Origin: Siccirubricoccus soli
Lineage (GTDB): Bacteria > Pseudomonadota > Alphaproteobacteria > Acetobacterales > Acetobacteraceae
DNA length: 64,000 nucleotides
Assembly: GCF_024178315.1 (NCBI RefSeq)
Contig: NZ_JAMZIK010000057.1
Location: 1-64,000 of the forward strand
Reading direction: 5' to 3'
Shown here: positions 19,486-28,231 of the stretch, one piece after another
How positions within the stretch are numbered: the stretch's first letter is position 1
Layout of the letters: the number at the start of each line of letters is the position of its first letter
Program-made: the position numbers and the translations under genes
The notes under the pieces: generated by a model
The model's database searches: none
What the model was told of the DNA's origin: nothing
Seen by the model: the letters and a program-made list of their open reading frames with translations, nothing else

Positions 19486-20436
19486 ATGTCCTTTTCCTTC
19501 CCCATCCTCCCCGACGGCCACCTCCTGGCGATCGAGGGTCTGGAGCCGCCGCATATCGGCGCGCTGCTCGACCTCGCCGAGAGCTATGCCCTGCTCAACC
19601 GTTCCGGCAAGACGCAGCGGGACCTGCTGAAGGGGCGGACCCTCATCAACCTCTTCTTCGAGGATTCGACCCGCACCCGGACCAGTTTCGAGCTGGCCGG
19701 CAAGCGGCTCGGCGCCGATGTCATCAACATGTCCGTCTCCACCTCCTCGGTGAACAAGGGGGAGACGCTGATCGACACGGCGCAGACGCTGAACGCCATG
19801 CACTGCGACCTGCTGGTGGTCCGCCACGCGCAATCCGGCGCGCCGGCCCTGCTGGCGCAAAAGGTTTCTGCAAGTGTCATCAATGCGGGGGATGGAACCC
19901 ACGAACATCCCACCCAGGCGCTGCTGGACGCGCTGACCATCCGCCGCCGCAAGGGCCGGCTGGAAGGGCTGACGGTGGCCATCTGCGGCGACGTGCTGCA
20001 CAGCCGCGTCGCCCGCTCCAACATCCATCTGCTGACGGCCATGAATTGCCGCGTGCGGGTCGTCGGCCCCCCCACCCTGCTGCCGGCGGAGGCGACGCGG
20101 CTGGGCGTGGAGGTCTTCCACGACATGAGGGCCGGCCTCGCCGGCGCCGATGTGGTGATGATGCTGCGGCTGCAGAAGGAGCGCATGACCGGCGGCCTCG
20201 TCCCCTCCTCCCGCGAGTTCTTCCGCTTCTACGGGCTGGATCGCGAGAAGCTGGCCTGGGCCAAGCCGGATGCCATCGTCATGCATCCCGGCCCGATGAA
20301 TCGCGGCATCGAGATCGACAGCGCCATCGCCGACGACCCGGAGCGCAGCGTGATCGGCGAGCAGGTGGAAATGGGCGTCGCCTGCCGCATGGCAGTGCTG
20401 GACGTGTTGGCGCGGGATCTGCGGCGGAATGTCTGA
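19486..20436 (+). CDS. pyrB: Aspartate carbamoyltransferase catalytic subunit
   Basis: PyrB joins carbamoyl phosphate to aspartate, the committed step of pyrimidine synthesis. It has 316 residues with the carbamoyl-phosphate site [22 protein letters not shown] (STRTRTS at 61-67), [17 protein letters not shown], and [13 protein letters not shown] near the C-terminus. No PyrI regulatory subunit is present. Instead the next gene, overlapping by 8 bp, encodes a dihydroorotase-like partner, as in PyrB-PyrC' complexes. Confidence 0.96.
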   Translation: MSFSFPILPDGHLLAIEGLEPPHIGALLDLAESYALLNRSGKTQRDLLKGRTLINLFFEDSTRTRTSFELAGKRLGADVINMSVSTSSVNKGETLIDTAQTLNAMHCDLLVVRHAQSGAPALLAQKVSASVINAGDGTHEHPTQALLDALTIRRRKGRLEGLTVAICGDVLHSRVARSNIHLLTAMNCRVRVVGPPTLLPAEATRLGVEVFHDMRAGLAGADVVMMLRLQKERMTGGLVPSSREFFRFYGLDREKLAWAKPDAIVMHPGPMNRGIEIDSAIADDPERSVIGEQVEMGVACRMAVLDVLARDLRRNV

Positions 20437-21715
20437 GCCCATGACCGATCTTCTCTTCGCCGGCGCCCGGCTGCTCGACCCGGCCACCGGCCTCGACACC
20501 ACCGCCGACCTGCTCGTGCGGGACGGGCTGATCCTCGACCACGGCGCCAATCTCGGTCGGCCGGAAGGCGCCACGGTGATCGCGGCGGAGGGGCTCTGCC
20601 TCGCCCCCGGCCTCGTCGACCTCCGCGCCGATATCGGCGAGCCGGGGCACGAGCACCGCGAGACCATCGCCTCCGCCGCCCTCGCCGCCGCCGCCGGCGG
20701 CATCACCACCTTCTGCGCCCTGCCGGATACCGACCCGGCGCTGGACGACCCGGCCCTGGTGCAATTCGTGCTGCGGAAGGGGGAGGCGACGGGCGGCCTC
20801 ACCCTCCTCCCCTATGGCGCCGCCACCAAGGGCTGCACGGGGAAGGAGCTGGCCGAGTACGGGTTGTTGCGGGAGGCCGGGGCCATCGCCTTCACCGACG
20901 GAAGGCGGCCCATCGCCAATGCCCGCACCATGCGCCTGGCGCTGAGCTATGCCCGCGCCTTCGGCAGCTTCGTGGTGCAGCACCCGGAGGAGCCGAGCCT
21001 CGCCCAGGGCGGCGCCGCGACGGAAGGCGAGCTGGCGACGCGCCTTGGCCTCCCCGGCATCCCGCCCGCCGCCGAGAGCATGATGGTGCAGCGGGACATC
21101 GCGCTCGCCCGGCTGACCGGCGGCCATGTGCATTTCGCCCATGTCTCCACCGGCGCGGCGCTGGCACTGATCCGCGCGGCGAAGGCGGAGGGGCTCCGCG
21201 TCACCTGCGACACCGCCCCGCCCTATTTTGACCTGAACGAGACCGCGATCGGCGACTACCGCACCTATGCCAAGCTCTCCCCGCCGCTGCGGCCGGAAGC
21301 CGACCGGCAGGCGGTGGTAGCGGCGCTGGCCGACGGCACCATTGATGCCATCGCCTCCGACCACCAGCCGCGCGACGCCGACGACAAGCGCCTGCCCTTC
21401 GCCCAGGCGGAGGCGGGCGGGGCCGGGTTGGCCACGCTGCTCGGCATCACCCTCGCCCGCTTCCATGGCGGCGACCTGAAGCTGCTGGACGCGCTGGCCC
21501 TGCTGACGGTGAAGCCGGCGACGCTGCTCGGCCTGCCGGTGGGGCGGCTGGCCAAGGGGGCGGCGGCCGACCTCGTGCTGTTCGACCTTGAGCGCGGCTG
21601 GCAGGTGAAGGCCGGCCAGTTGCCGGGCAAGGCGCAGAACTCGCCCTTCGATGGCCGCGCCCTGGAAGGCCGCGTGGTCGGCACCTGGAAGGCCGGTCGG
21701 CGGGTCTTCGGCTGA
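20429..21715 (+). CDS. pyrC: Dihydroorotase-like protein PyrC', probably non-catalytic
   Basis: This is an amidohydrolase-fold protein of 428 residues overlapping pyrB by 8 bp (a second ATG at 20441 is possible). Its fold landmarks are intact: [82 protein letters not shown]. The metal-binding D-x-H-x-H is D64-L-R66-A-D68, so both histidines are gone, and the usual PHH is PPY (264-266). Such proteins are known as structural partners that keep aspartate transcarbamoylase assembled. A genuine dihydroorotase should exist elsewhere. Confidence 0.88.
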   Translation: MSEPMTDLLFAGARLLDPATGLDTTADLLVRDGLILDHGANLGRPEGATVIAAEGLCLAPGLVDLRADIGEPGHEHRETIASAALAAAAGGITTFCALPDTDPALDDPALVQFVLRKGEATGGLTLLPYGAATKGCTGKELAEYGLLREAGAIAFTDGRRPIANARTMRLALSYARAFGSFVVQHPEEPSLAQGGAATEGELATRLGLPGIPPAAESMMVQRDIALARLTGGHVHFAHVSTGAALALIRAAKAEGLRVTCDTAPPYFDLNETAIGDYRTYAKLSPPLRPEADRQAVVAALADGTIDAIASDHQPRDADDKRLPFAQAEAGGAGLATLLGITLARFHGGDLKLLDALALLTVKPATLLGLPVGRLAKGAAADLVLFDLERGWQVKAGQLPGKAQNSPFDGRALEGRVVGTWKAGRRVFG

Positions 21716-21716
21716 G

Positions 21717-22349
21717 ATGGACGCGCTGCACCTCACCCTGCCGACCCTGCTGGCCGGCTACCTGCTGGGCAGCATCCCCTTCGGCCTGCTGCTGACGCGG
21801 CTGGCCGGGCTGGGCGATCTGCGGCAGATCGGCTCCGGCAATATCGGCGCCACCAATGTGCTGCGCACCGGCCATAAGGGGCTGGCGGCGGCGACGCTGA
21901 TCCTGGACCTGCTGAAGGGCGTGGCGGCGGTGTGGCTGGGCGATCTCGGCGGGCCCTTCGGCCTGTTCGCCGGGGCCGGCGCGACCACCCTGCCCTATCT
22001 CGGCCTCATCGGCGGCTTCGGCGCCATGCTCGGCCATGCCTTTCCGGTCTGGCTCGGCTTCAAGGGCGGCAAGGGCGTGGCGACGGGCGGCGGCGTGCTG
22101 CTGGCCGGCGCCTGGTGGCTGGGCCTCGGCAGCTCGCTGGTCTGGCTGGCCACGGTGGTGCTGACGCGCATCTCCTCCGCCGGCGCCATCGCCGCCTGCG
22201 CCGCGGCGCCGCTCATCGCCCTGGCGGCGGGGCGCTGGGACCTGGCGCTGTTCAGCGCCGGCATCGCGGCGCTGGTGATCTACCGGCACAAGGGGAATAT
22301 CCAGCGGCTGCTGGCGGGGACGGAGCCGAAGGTCGGGCGGAAGGGTTGA
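21717..22349 (+). CDS. plsY: Glycerol-3-phosphate acyltransferase PlsY
   Basis: PlsY is an integral membrane enzyme that moves an acyl group from acyl-phosphate to glycerol-3-phosphate, starting phospholipid synthesis. The 210-residue protein shows the three family motifs: GSIPFGLLLTRLAGLGDLRQIGSGNIGATNVLRTGHKG, HAFPVWLGFKGGKGVATGGG and RHKGNIQRLLAGTEPKVG. About five to six membrane segments are visible. It starts 1 bp after the pyrC stop, so pyrB-pyrC-plsY is one unit. Confidence 0.95.
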   Translation: MDALHLTLPTLLAGYLLGSIPFGLLLTRLAGLGDLRQIGSGNIGATNVLRTGHKGLAAATLILDLLKGVAAVWLGDLGGPFGLFAGAGATTLPYLGLIGGFGAMLGHAFPVWLGFKGGKGVATGGGVLLAGAWWLGLGSSLVWLATVVLTRISSAGAIAACAAAPLIALAAGRWDLALFSAGIAALVIYRHKGNIQRLLAGTEPKVGRKG

Positions 22350-22410
22350 GGGGGACGCCGTCCCCCTCAAGCTCCCCTTCCAAAACCCGAAGGGCCTTTG
22401 GAAACCTTGA
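22348..22410. repeat. Dispersed two-hairpin repeat, family A, copy 3
   Basis: The plsY stop TGA (22347-22349) overlaps the first bases of the stem GAGGGGGAC-gcc-GTCCCCCTC, so the repeat abuts the gene end. CCAAAACCC-gaa-GGGCCTTTGG and GGAAACCTTGAG follow. Arms of the second hairpin are imperfect here. Confidence 0.75.
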
Positions 22411-22701
22411 GTTTTTGAGCCGGCTGTACGGCCACCGCCACAAGGGCAGCAAGCAGGCACGGGCTTGTTGACTTTCTCCCGCTCGCGGCCGCAGCACATG
22501 GGCGGATCCGGTCAAAGGGCGTGACGTGGGAAAGGCACAAGCAGAACGCCCCATCGATGCCCTGAGGGGCCACCCGCAGTCGGGTGCGATCGGCACTCGC
22601 CTGGGCCCTAGCGCCAGCCCTGTTGCGAACCGCATCCTGCTTGCCCTTCTCCGCCCCGCCATCCACGGCCAGAGCACCATCGGCGCCGAGGAGATTGAGG
22701 G
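22411..22701. other. Non-coding gap, probable promoter region of the sugar kinase gene
   Basis: With the repeat before it, the gap between plsY and the kinase is 352 bp. I see no coding frame with protein-like composition, no tRNA and no strong terminator. A GGAG-containing ribosome site (gccgaggagattgaggg) precedes the kinase ATG. Confidence 0.5.
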
Positions 22702-23796
22702 ATGATCCGCCCGATGCTGCGCCTGCTGGCGGATGACCTGACCGGCGCGCTGGACACGGCGGCGGAGTTCTCCGCCCTTTGCGGTCCGGTGCCGGTGCGG
22801 TGGGACGGCGCCGCCCCGGCGGGCAGCCTCGCCCTCTCCTCCGCCACGCGGGAAGCCTCACGGGAGGCGGCCGTCGCCGCGGTGCAGGCCCTCGCCCCGG
22901 CGCTCGCCGGCGCGGATATCGCCTATCGCAAGCTGGACAGCCTGCTGCGCGGCAAGGTGGCGGCGGAGCTGGCCGCCTGCTGGGCGACCGGCGCCTGGCG
23001 CCATGCCATCATCGCCCCCGCCTTTCCGGCGCAGCGACGCATCGCCCGCGGCTGTCAGGTCTTCGCCGGCACCGCTGGGGGCGGCTGGGCGCCGGTCGCC
23101 ATGCCGAACTGGGCGGCAGAGGGGCTGGAGCTGCGCCCCGGCCGGCTGGACGCCCCCCTACCCCCTGGCCTCGCCTGGTTCGACGCGGAGAGCGAGGCGG
23201 AGATGGAGTGCATCGCGGTACTCGGCCGTGCCGCCGCCGGCCCGGTGCTCTGGTGCGGCAGCGGCGGCCTGGCCCGCGCCCTGGCCGGCGAGGCCCGCGT
23301 GACGCCGGCGCCCGGCTTGGAGCCTCCGGTGCTCGGCCTCTTCGGCTCTAACCAGGCGGTGACGGCACGGCAACTCGCCGCCTGCGGCGCGGCCTGGATG
23401 CCGATCCGGGATGCCGGGGAGGCACCGCGCGTCGCGCGGCAACTGGAACGCCTCGGCGTTGCCCTGGTCAGCCTCGACCTGCCCACGGGCCTTGCACGGG
23501 CGGCAGCCGCGGCGCGCATCGCCGAGGTGTTCACTGCGCTGCTGGCCGCCCTGCCCCGCCCCGGCACGCTCCTCGTGGCGGGCGGGGAGACGCTGGGCGC
23601 GGTCTGCGCCGCGCTCGGCGCCGAGGCGCTGCTCGCCCATGGCTTGGTGCAGCCCGGCGTGCCACGCTCCCGGCTGCAAGGCGGAAGCTGGGACGGGCTG
23701 CCCGTCATCTCCAAATCCGGCGCCTTCGGCGGAGATGCGCTGTGGTGCGACCTGCTGGCCGCCAACACTCTGCTGCCCGGGAGCATCGAGGCATGA
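22702..23796 (+). CDS. Four-carbon acid sugar kinase family protein (OtnK-like)
   Basis: This is an ATP-dependent kinase of the former DUF1537 family, 364 residues. It opens with LRLLADDLTGALDTAAEFSALCGPV, the substrate-binding start, followed by RKLDSLLRGKVAAELAA. The C-terminal nucleotide domain has LLVAGGETLGAVCAALGA and a GLPVISKSGAFGGDALWCDLL end. Members phosphorylate erythronate, threonate or related C4 acids. The stop overlaps the next ATG by 4 bp, and that gene is a PdxA2-type dehydrogenase, the pairing that defines known C4-acid catabolic clusters. Confidence 0.88.
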   Translation: MIRPMLRLLADDLTGALDTAAEFSALCGPVPVRWDGAAPAGSLALSSATREASREAAVAAVQALAPALAGADIAYRKLDSLLRGKVAAELAACWATGAWRHAIIAPAFPAQRRIARGCQVFAGTAGGGWAPVAMPNWAAEGLELRPGRLDAPLPPGLAWFDAESEAEMECIAVLGRAAAGPVLWCGSGGLARALAGEARVTPAPGLEPPVLGLFGSNQAVTARQLAACGAAWMPIRDAGEAPRVARQLERLGVALVSLDLPTGLARAAAAARIAEVFTALLAALPRPGTLLVAGGETLGAVCAALGAEALLAHGLVQPGVPRSRLQGGSWDGLPVISKSGAFGGDALWCDLLAANTLLPGSIEA

Positions 23797-24812
23797 CTCG
23801 GCATCTGGCCATCACCATGGGCGACCCCGCCGGGATCGGGCCCGAGATCATCGTCAAGGCCTGCCGCGCCCTGGCGCCGCGCCTCGCCAGCGGGACGCTG
23901 AAGCTGCTGGTCATCGGCCATGGCACGGCGCTGGAGACGGCCCGCGCCGGCTTCGCGCCGGCGGTCACGATTCCGGCCGTCACGCCGGAGGGCGAGTGGC
24001 CGAACCTCGCCTTCCTGCCGGCCGGGGAGGAGCAGGCGCCCATCGCGCTCGGCCAATTGTCGCCCGAGGCCGGCCGCTTCGCCTATCTCGCCATCGAACG
24101 CGGGGTGCGGCTGGCGGAGGCCGGCCGCGTCGCCGCGCTGGTAACCGCGCCGCTGAACAAGGAGGCGCTGAACGCCGCAGGCTACCACTATGCCGGCCAT
24201 ACCGAGCTGCTGGCCGAGCTGACCGGCCGCCGCGGCAGCGTGATGATGCTGGCCCATGGCAACATGCGCGTCAGCCATGTGACGACCCATGTGGCGCTGG
24301 AAGACGTGCCGAAGCGCGTCACGCCGGAGCGCATCCGGCTGGTGCTGGAGCTGACGCAGGAGGCGTTGCGGCGCCTCGGCATCGCCCGCCCGCAGATCGC
24401 CGTCGCCGCGCTGAACCCGCATGCCGGCGAGGGCGGGCTGTTCGGCCGGCAGGATATCGAGGTGGTGGCGCCGACCATCGCGCAGGCCAATGCCGACGGG
24501 ATGCGCGTCACCGGCCCGGTCCCGGGCGACACCGTCTTCGTCAAGCTCCGCGCCGGCCAGTTCGACGCGGTGGTGGCGATGTATCACGACCAGGGCCACA
24601 TCCCGGTGAAGCTGCTCGGCTTCCAGGTGGATCCGCAGACCGGGAAGTGGGAGGCGCTCTCTGGCGTGAACATCACGCTGGGGCTGCCGGTGATCCGCAC
24701 CTCGGTCGATCACGGCACGGCCTTCGACATCGCGGGTCAGGGCATCGCCAGCGAGACCAGCCTGATCGAGGCGATCGAATACGCCGAACGGCTCGCCGCA
24801 GGCCCGACCTAG
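23793..24812 (+). CDS. pdxA: 4-phospho-C4-acid dehydrogenase, PdxA/PdxA2 family
   Basis: This NAD-dependent oxidative decarboxylase has 339 residues. Motifs are TMGDPAGIGPEIIVKACRAL, the metal ligands in AALNPHAGEGGLFGRQD and MYHDQGHIPVKLLGF, and the end RTSVDHGTAFDIAGQGIAS. PdxA proper acts on 4-phosphohydroxy-threonine in vitamin B6 synthesis. PdxA2 acts on phosphorylated threonate or erythronate. Coupling to the C4 sugar-acid kinase makes PdxA2 more likely, but the sequence alone does not decide. The stop TAG is the first codon of a repeat. Confidence 0.87.
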   Translation: MTRHLAITMGDPAGIGPEIIVKACRALAPRLASGTLKLLVIGHGTALETARAGFAPAVTIPAVTPEGEWPNLAFLPAGEEQAPIALGQLSPEAGRFAYLAIERGVRLAEAGRVAALVTAPLNKEALNAAGYHYAGHTELLAELTGRRGSVMMLAHGNMRVSHVTTHVALEDVPKRVTPERIRLVLELTQEALRRLGIARPQIAVAALNPHAGEGGLFGRQDIEVVAPTIAQANADGMRVTGPVPGDTVFVKLRAGQFDAVVAMYHDQGHIPVKLLGFQVDPQTGKWEALSGVNITLGLPVIRTSVDHGTAFDIAGQGIASETSLIEAIEYAERLAAGPT

Positions 24813-24916
24813 AGCATTCTCGGTTCACATGCGTTCACCGCAGGCGCTCTACGCCTTGGTTTGTAGAGCAGATTCACGCCTTCGGTCGATGCCGCCCTAC
24901 GACGATCTGCTCTAGA
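24810..24916. repeat. Dispersed TAGAGC repeat, family C, copy 1
   Basis: It starts with the pdxA stop codon (TAGAGCA). It contains AGAGCAGAT (about 24866-24874) and its complement ATCTGCTCT before a final AGAG, a stem with a long loop. Related sequences lie at 26757 and 31022, in each case with the gene's TAG stop inside TAGAGC. Confidence 0.6.
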
Positions 24917-24940
24917 GTTGGCAGCTTCAACCCACGGGAC

Positions 24941-25007
24941 CAGACTCAGACCGGGGTCCGGGGCCAGGTCCTGGCCCCGGCGGGGTGCAGGGGCAGAGCC
25001 CCTGCCA
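24941..25007. repeat. Dispersed palindromic repeat, family B, copy 1
   Basis: ACTCAGACCGGGGT is followed by an 11-bp-arm palindrome, CCGGGGCCAGG-t-CCTGGCCCCGG. A second stem, GGGGCAGAGCCCC, follows after CGGGGTGCA. Copies lie at 31521 and 41701. This copy directly abuts the broken 3' end of a metN remnant. Confidence 0.75.
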
Positions 25008-25294
25008 GTTGAAACGCTGGACACCATGCCGATGCCGCGCTTGGCGCAACCCCGCCTCCTCCAGCGCCAGCAGATCCTGGCCGAGCACCCGCACCTGGCC
25101 TTCATCCGGCCGTTCCAGCAGGTTCACGCAACGGATCAGGGTGGATTTGCCGGCACCGGAACGGCCGACGATGCCGAAGATCTTGCCCGTCTCGACGCGC
25201 AGCGACACGCCGTCGAGCGCCACCGCCCCGCCCGCGGCGAAGCGCTTGCGAAGGCCGGTCTGGCGACGGCGGGCGGGGCAGCGGGATCGGTCAT
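25008..25294 (-). pseudogene. Truncated, frameshifted metN remnant (methionine ABC transporter ATPase)
   Basis: The minus strand encodes [68 protein letters not shown], an almost perfect MetN start with Walker [10 protein letters not shown]. The likely start MTDPAAPP (25294) is in another frame, so one frameshift lies near residue 15. Near the end the reading flips twice (RGIGMV in one frame, QRFN in another), as if single bases were lost from GIGMVFQRFN. Homology stops there and repeat B1 begins. About three quarters of the gene, including Walker B and the signature motif, is absent, so it cannot make a working ATPase. Confidence 0.75.
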
Positions 25295-25375
25295 GGCCTC
25301 GGGGCGAAAGGGCGCGGCCCGGTAGCCGGCTGCTTCCGCACCGCAATCGCGGTCACGCGCGGGTCGCCCCTTCGG

Positions 25376-25477
25376 TCACGGCATGGCCAGGCCGCTCAGC
25401 CGCAGCAGCGCAACCAGCGCCGCGCCGGCCAGCGCCAGGCGGAGCAGCTGCCCCGCCAGGCTGGAGGCCGGCCTCAC
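25376..25477 (-). CDS. Possible 33-residue single-span membrane peptide
   Basis: A GTG overlaps the stop of the upstream CmcJ-like gene by 4 bp (GTGA) and opens a 33-codon frame: a short polar start (RPASS), then LAGQLLRLALAGAALVALLRLSGLA. One membrane helix is plausible. The overlap is the only context support, and high-GC DNA readily gives such frames. Confidence 0.3.
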   Translation of the reverse strand: MRPASSLAGQLLRLALAGAALVALLRLSGLAMP

Positions 25478-26322
25478 GCGCGGGGCGCGTGGAAGACCAG
25501 GCTGCGGATCTCGATGCTCTCCCGCGGCGGGGCATCTTTTGGCGCCGCCGGGTTCTCGAAGGCGGTGTGCGCCACGAAGCGGGCGCGGCCATCCGTCGCG
25601 CTGTCATAGCATTTGATCAGCAGCGCTTCCTCGCGCCGCATCTCCGGCACGTAGTACCAGCGATGCGCCGGGTTGTAGCGCACCGAATAGATCTCCCCGA
25701 CGCGGTCCGGATAGACAAGGTCGGTCGGCACGTAATCCTCGAAGGGGAAGTAGCGCGCATCGGCGAAGGCCAGCGGGCTGTCCAGCACCGGGCCGCGGAT
25801 CGGCCGCCAGAGATTGACCACCTGCACCCGCCCCTGCAGCAGCGCCTCCGCCTCCTCCGGCAGCAGGTCGCGGACGCGCTGCGGACCGGACCGCTCGGTC
25901 TGGTCCACATGGATGCGGGTGGCGGGCTGGCGCGGGCCGCCGCCGCGATCCTCCGCGCCGGTGACGCGGCGGCGGACAGTGTGGTCGAAGATGAAGACCC
26001 GGTCGGCGCCGGTGGCGCGGCGGATGATCTCGGCGCTCTCCGGGTAGTAGGTCTCGCGGATCGCCGCCTCGTCGCCGAAATCCACGATGGCGGTGGGGGC
26101 TTCCAGCCAGGCGAAGCCCTGGCGGTCCAGGCTGAATTGCTCGCCGGCCTTGCGGGCGTCATGGATCGTCACCGCATGCGGCTCCGGCAGCGCCGTGCTG
26201 CGGGGCTCGCCGGCGGGCGGGCCGTAAGTGTAGGTGCGGGGGCGGCCCTGGACGGGTGCCAGATAGTTCAGCACCGCGGTCACGGTGCGGTCGGCGATGG
26301 GGCGGTCGAGGGTGATGCTCAT
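25474..26322 (-). CDS. CmcJ/NvfI family oxidoreductase
   Basis: This 282-residue protein belongs to the CmcJ/NvfI (AsaB-like) family, which includes enzymes linked to cephamycin and fungal meroterpenoid pathways and is thought to contain iron- and 2-oxoglutarate-dependent oxygenases. Family hallmarks are TAVLNYLAP, FGDEAAIRETYYPESAEIIRRATGADRVFIFDHTVRRR, RIHVDQTERSGPQRVRDLLP, VVNLWRPIRGPVLDSPLAFADAR and YVPEMRREEALLIKCYDS. HVDQ probably supplies metal ligands. The ATG at 26322 follows a GGAGG site. There is no biosynthetic cluster around it, so the substrate is unknown. Confidence 0.82.
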   Translation of the reverse strand: MSITLDRPIADRTVTAVLNYLAPVQGRPRTYTYGPPAGEPRSTALPEPHAVTIHDARKAGEQFSLDRQGFAWLEAPTAIVDFGDEAAIRETYYPESAEIIRRATGADRVFIFDHTVRRRVTGAEDRGGGPRQPATRIHVDQTERSGPQRVRDLLPEEAEALLQGRVQVVNLWRPIRGPVLDSPLAFADARYFPFEDYVPTDLVYPDRVGEIYSVRYNPAHRWYYVPEMRREEALLIKCYDSATDGRARFVAHTAFENPAAPKDAPPRESIEIRSLVFHAPRA

Positions 26323-26756
26323 GGCGTTGGCTCCTCCATCCCAGTCAGGAGGGGATGCAAACACCCATTTCCAATAGGGCAAAGAAAAATATGGCGCGGG
26401 TTATGCACGATCCGTCATGTGCTTTACGCATGGCTTCGCGGCGGCTTTTCCTGCCAGCCGCGACGCAGCGCCCCGGGGACCGGCGCCCTGCCGCGCAGGC
26501 AAGGCGCTGGCCGGCGCCGTGCCCGGCTCCGACGCCGCCGGGCCCGACCCTGACCTTGAGCGGGGCCCTGCCCGGACCTCCGCCATCGGCGGCGTCGCCG
26601 GCCGGATGGGCGGGGCCTGACGCTCTCCCAAACTACGCCGCCCGGTGCCCTGGTCCCGAAGTCCCGCGGGCCTCGCTCTCGGCCCATCGGGTTTGCCGTC
26701 AGCGGTCCGCGTGTCCGCTCACCCGACCAGCTCCAGCGGATATCGCGGGCGGGAGG
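26323..26756. other. Gap with no gene recognised
   Basis: Short open frames exist on both strands, including one from about 26391 rich in Pro, Ala and Arg. None has a ribosome site, motif or biased composition to support it. The first 80 bp are the least GC-rich part and probably hold the promoter of the CmcJ-like gene. Confidence 0.5.
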
Positions 26757-26779
26757 CTGCTCTGGATCCTGCTCTAGCG
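26757..26779. repeat. Dispersed TAGAGC repeat, family C, copy 2 (short)
   Basis: GCTGCTCTGGATCCTGCTCTAG matches the complement of the left end of copy 3 (31022) except for two bases. The DUF3072 stop codon, read on the minus strand, is the TAG inside it. Confidence 0.6.
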
Positions 26780-27016
26780 CCCCCGCCCGGTCCTGGCCTG
26801 CAATTCGTCGATCCGGCGCGACGCCTCGGCCTTGCTCAGCTTCGGGTCGAGCTCCTCCCCTGCCTCCTCCGAGAGGGTCTTCAGATAGCTGGCCTGGGCC
26901 CCCGTCATCGCCTCGTCCCCGGTGGTCCAATCCTCCGGATCCTTGATGGTGTTGGAGCCCGGCTCCGGGTTGAGCTTCGGATTCTCCGCCTGGTGGTCGT
27001 CCTGCCGCTTGGCCAT
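26774..27016 (-). CDS. DUF3072 domain protein
   Basis: This is a small hydrophilic protein of 80 residues: KDPEDWTTGDEAMTGAQASYLKTLSEEAGEELDPKLSKAEASRRIDELQARTG is the DUF3072 domain, seen widely in stress-prone soil bacteria and of unknown role. The C-terminal part (KLSKAEASRRIDELQ) resembles a small DNA- or protein-binding helical motif. It is divergent from an aldo/keto reductase gene and near DUF892 and Mn catalase genes, so a stress role is likely. Its stop TAG falls in a family C repeat. Confidence 0.82.
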   Translation of the reverse strand: MAKRQDDHQAENPKLNPEPGSNTIKDPEDWTTGDEAMTGAQASYLKTLSEEAGEELDPKLSKAEASRRIDELQARTGRGR

Positions 27017-27192
27017 GAGGCGCTGCTCCCTGAGGTGAGTTCGCTAAACGTTCATCCCCGCCCGCCGTTGCGCCCTGGCCCGCCCGATCCGGGGAGGAAG
27101 GCCCGGGTGCGGCCGACGCCCCCGATCCATCCCCCCTCGACGGCCCCACCGCCGCCCGGCATCCTTCCCGCACGAACAGGGGAGAAATCCGG

Positions 27193-28140
27193 ATGGAACA
27201 GCGCCAGCTCGGCCGCTCCGGCATCGCGGTGCCGCCCATCGTCTTCGGCGGCAACATCTTCGGCTGGACGGCGGACGAGGCCGCCTCCCACCGCCTCCTC
27301 GACCGGCTGGTAGAGGTCGGCCTCAACGCCATCGACACGGCGGATGTCTATTCCTACTGGGTGCCCGGCCACCAGGGCGGGGAGAGCGAGGCGATCATCG
27401 GCTCCTGGCTCGCCAAGCGCGGCAACCGGGACAAGGTGAAGATCTTCACCAAGGTCGGCATGCGGATGGGCAATGGCCGCTCCGGACTCTCCCGCGCCTG
27501 GATCGAGGAGGAGATCGACGCCTCCCTCAAGCGCCTCAACACCGACCATGTCGATCTCTACCAGGCGCACAAGGACGACCCCGACACCCCGCTGGAGGAG
27601 ACGCTCGAAACCTTCGCCCGGCTGATCAAGGCCGGGAAGGTGCGCGCCATCGGCGCCTCCAACTACTCGGCGCCGCGCCTGGCCGAGGCGCTGGCGGTCA
27701 GCGCGAAGCTCGGCCTGCCGCGCTACGAGACGCTGCAGCCGCTCTACAACCTGATGGACCGCGCCGAATTCGAGGCCGGGCTCGGCCCGCTCTGCGAGAA
27801 GGAGCAGATCGGCGTCATCAACTACTACGCGCTGGCCTCCGGCTTCCTGTCCGGCAAGTACCGGTCGGAGGCGGATTTCGGCAAAAGCAAGCGCGGCGCC
27901 GGCATGGCCAAGTACCTGACACCGCGCGGCCACAAGGTGCTGGATGCGCTCGACGCCGTGGCGCGGGCGCGCGGCGCGACCCCGGCCCAGGTGGCGGTCG
28001 CCTGGCTGCTGGCCAAGCCGGCGGTGACGGCGCCGATCGCCAGCGCCACCAGCGAGGCGCAGATCGACGATCTTGTGAAGGCGGCCTCCCTGAAGCTCGG
28101 CGCCGCGGAGGTCGCGGCGCTCGACGCCGCCAGCGCATAA
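27193..28140 (+). CDS. Aldo/keto reductase
   Basis: This NADPH-dependent carbonyl reductase of the AKR superfamily has 315 residues and a (beta/alpha)8 barrel. It starts RQLGRSGIAVPPIVFGGNIFGW. The catalytic set is Asp in NAIDTADVYSYW with the Tyr, Lys in KVKIFTKVGMRMG and His in DLYQAHKDDPDTPLEETLETFARLIKAGKVRAIGASNYS. The cofactor region near the C-terminus (TAPIASATSEAQIDDLVKA) is typical of the YghZ/Tas-like branch. Asp appears after the barrel His where many members have a hydrophobic residue, but the fold is intact. A GGGGAG site precedes the ATG. Confidence 0.92.
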   Translation: MEQRQLGRSGIAVPPIVFGGNIFGWTADEAASHRLLDRLVEVGLNAIDTADVYSYWVPGHQGGESEAIIGSWLAKRGNRDKVKIFTKVGMRMGNGRSGLSRAWIEEEIDASLKRLNTDHVDLYQAHKDDPDTPLEETLETFARLIKAGKVRAIGASNYSAPRLAEALAVSAKLGLPRYETLQPLYNLMDRAEFEAGLGPLCEKEQIGVINYYALASGFLSGKYRSEADFGKSKRGAGMAKYLTPRGHKVLDALDAVARARGATPAQVAVAWLLAKPAVTAPIASATSEAQIDDLVKAASLKLGAAEVAALDAASA

Positions 28141-28231
28141 CCGGGATGGCAACGAGCAACCCGGGGCGGATCCGTCGCTTAGAGGGGCGTGGTGCGCGGC
28201 CATCCCGGCCGCGCCGGCGAGGAATGCCCCG

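Noticed and set aside
26391-26777. Open frame in the gap after the CmcJ-like gene
   Set aside because: Pro-, Ala- and Arg-rich throughout, no ribosome site, no motif.
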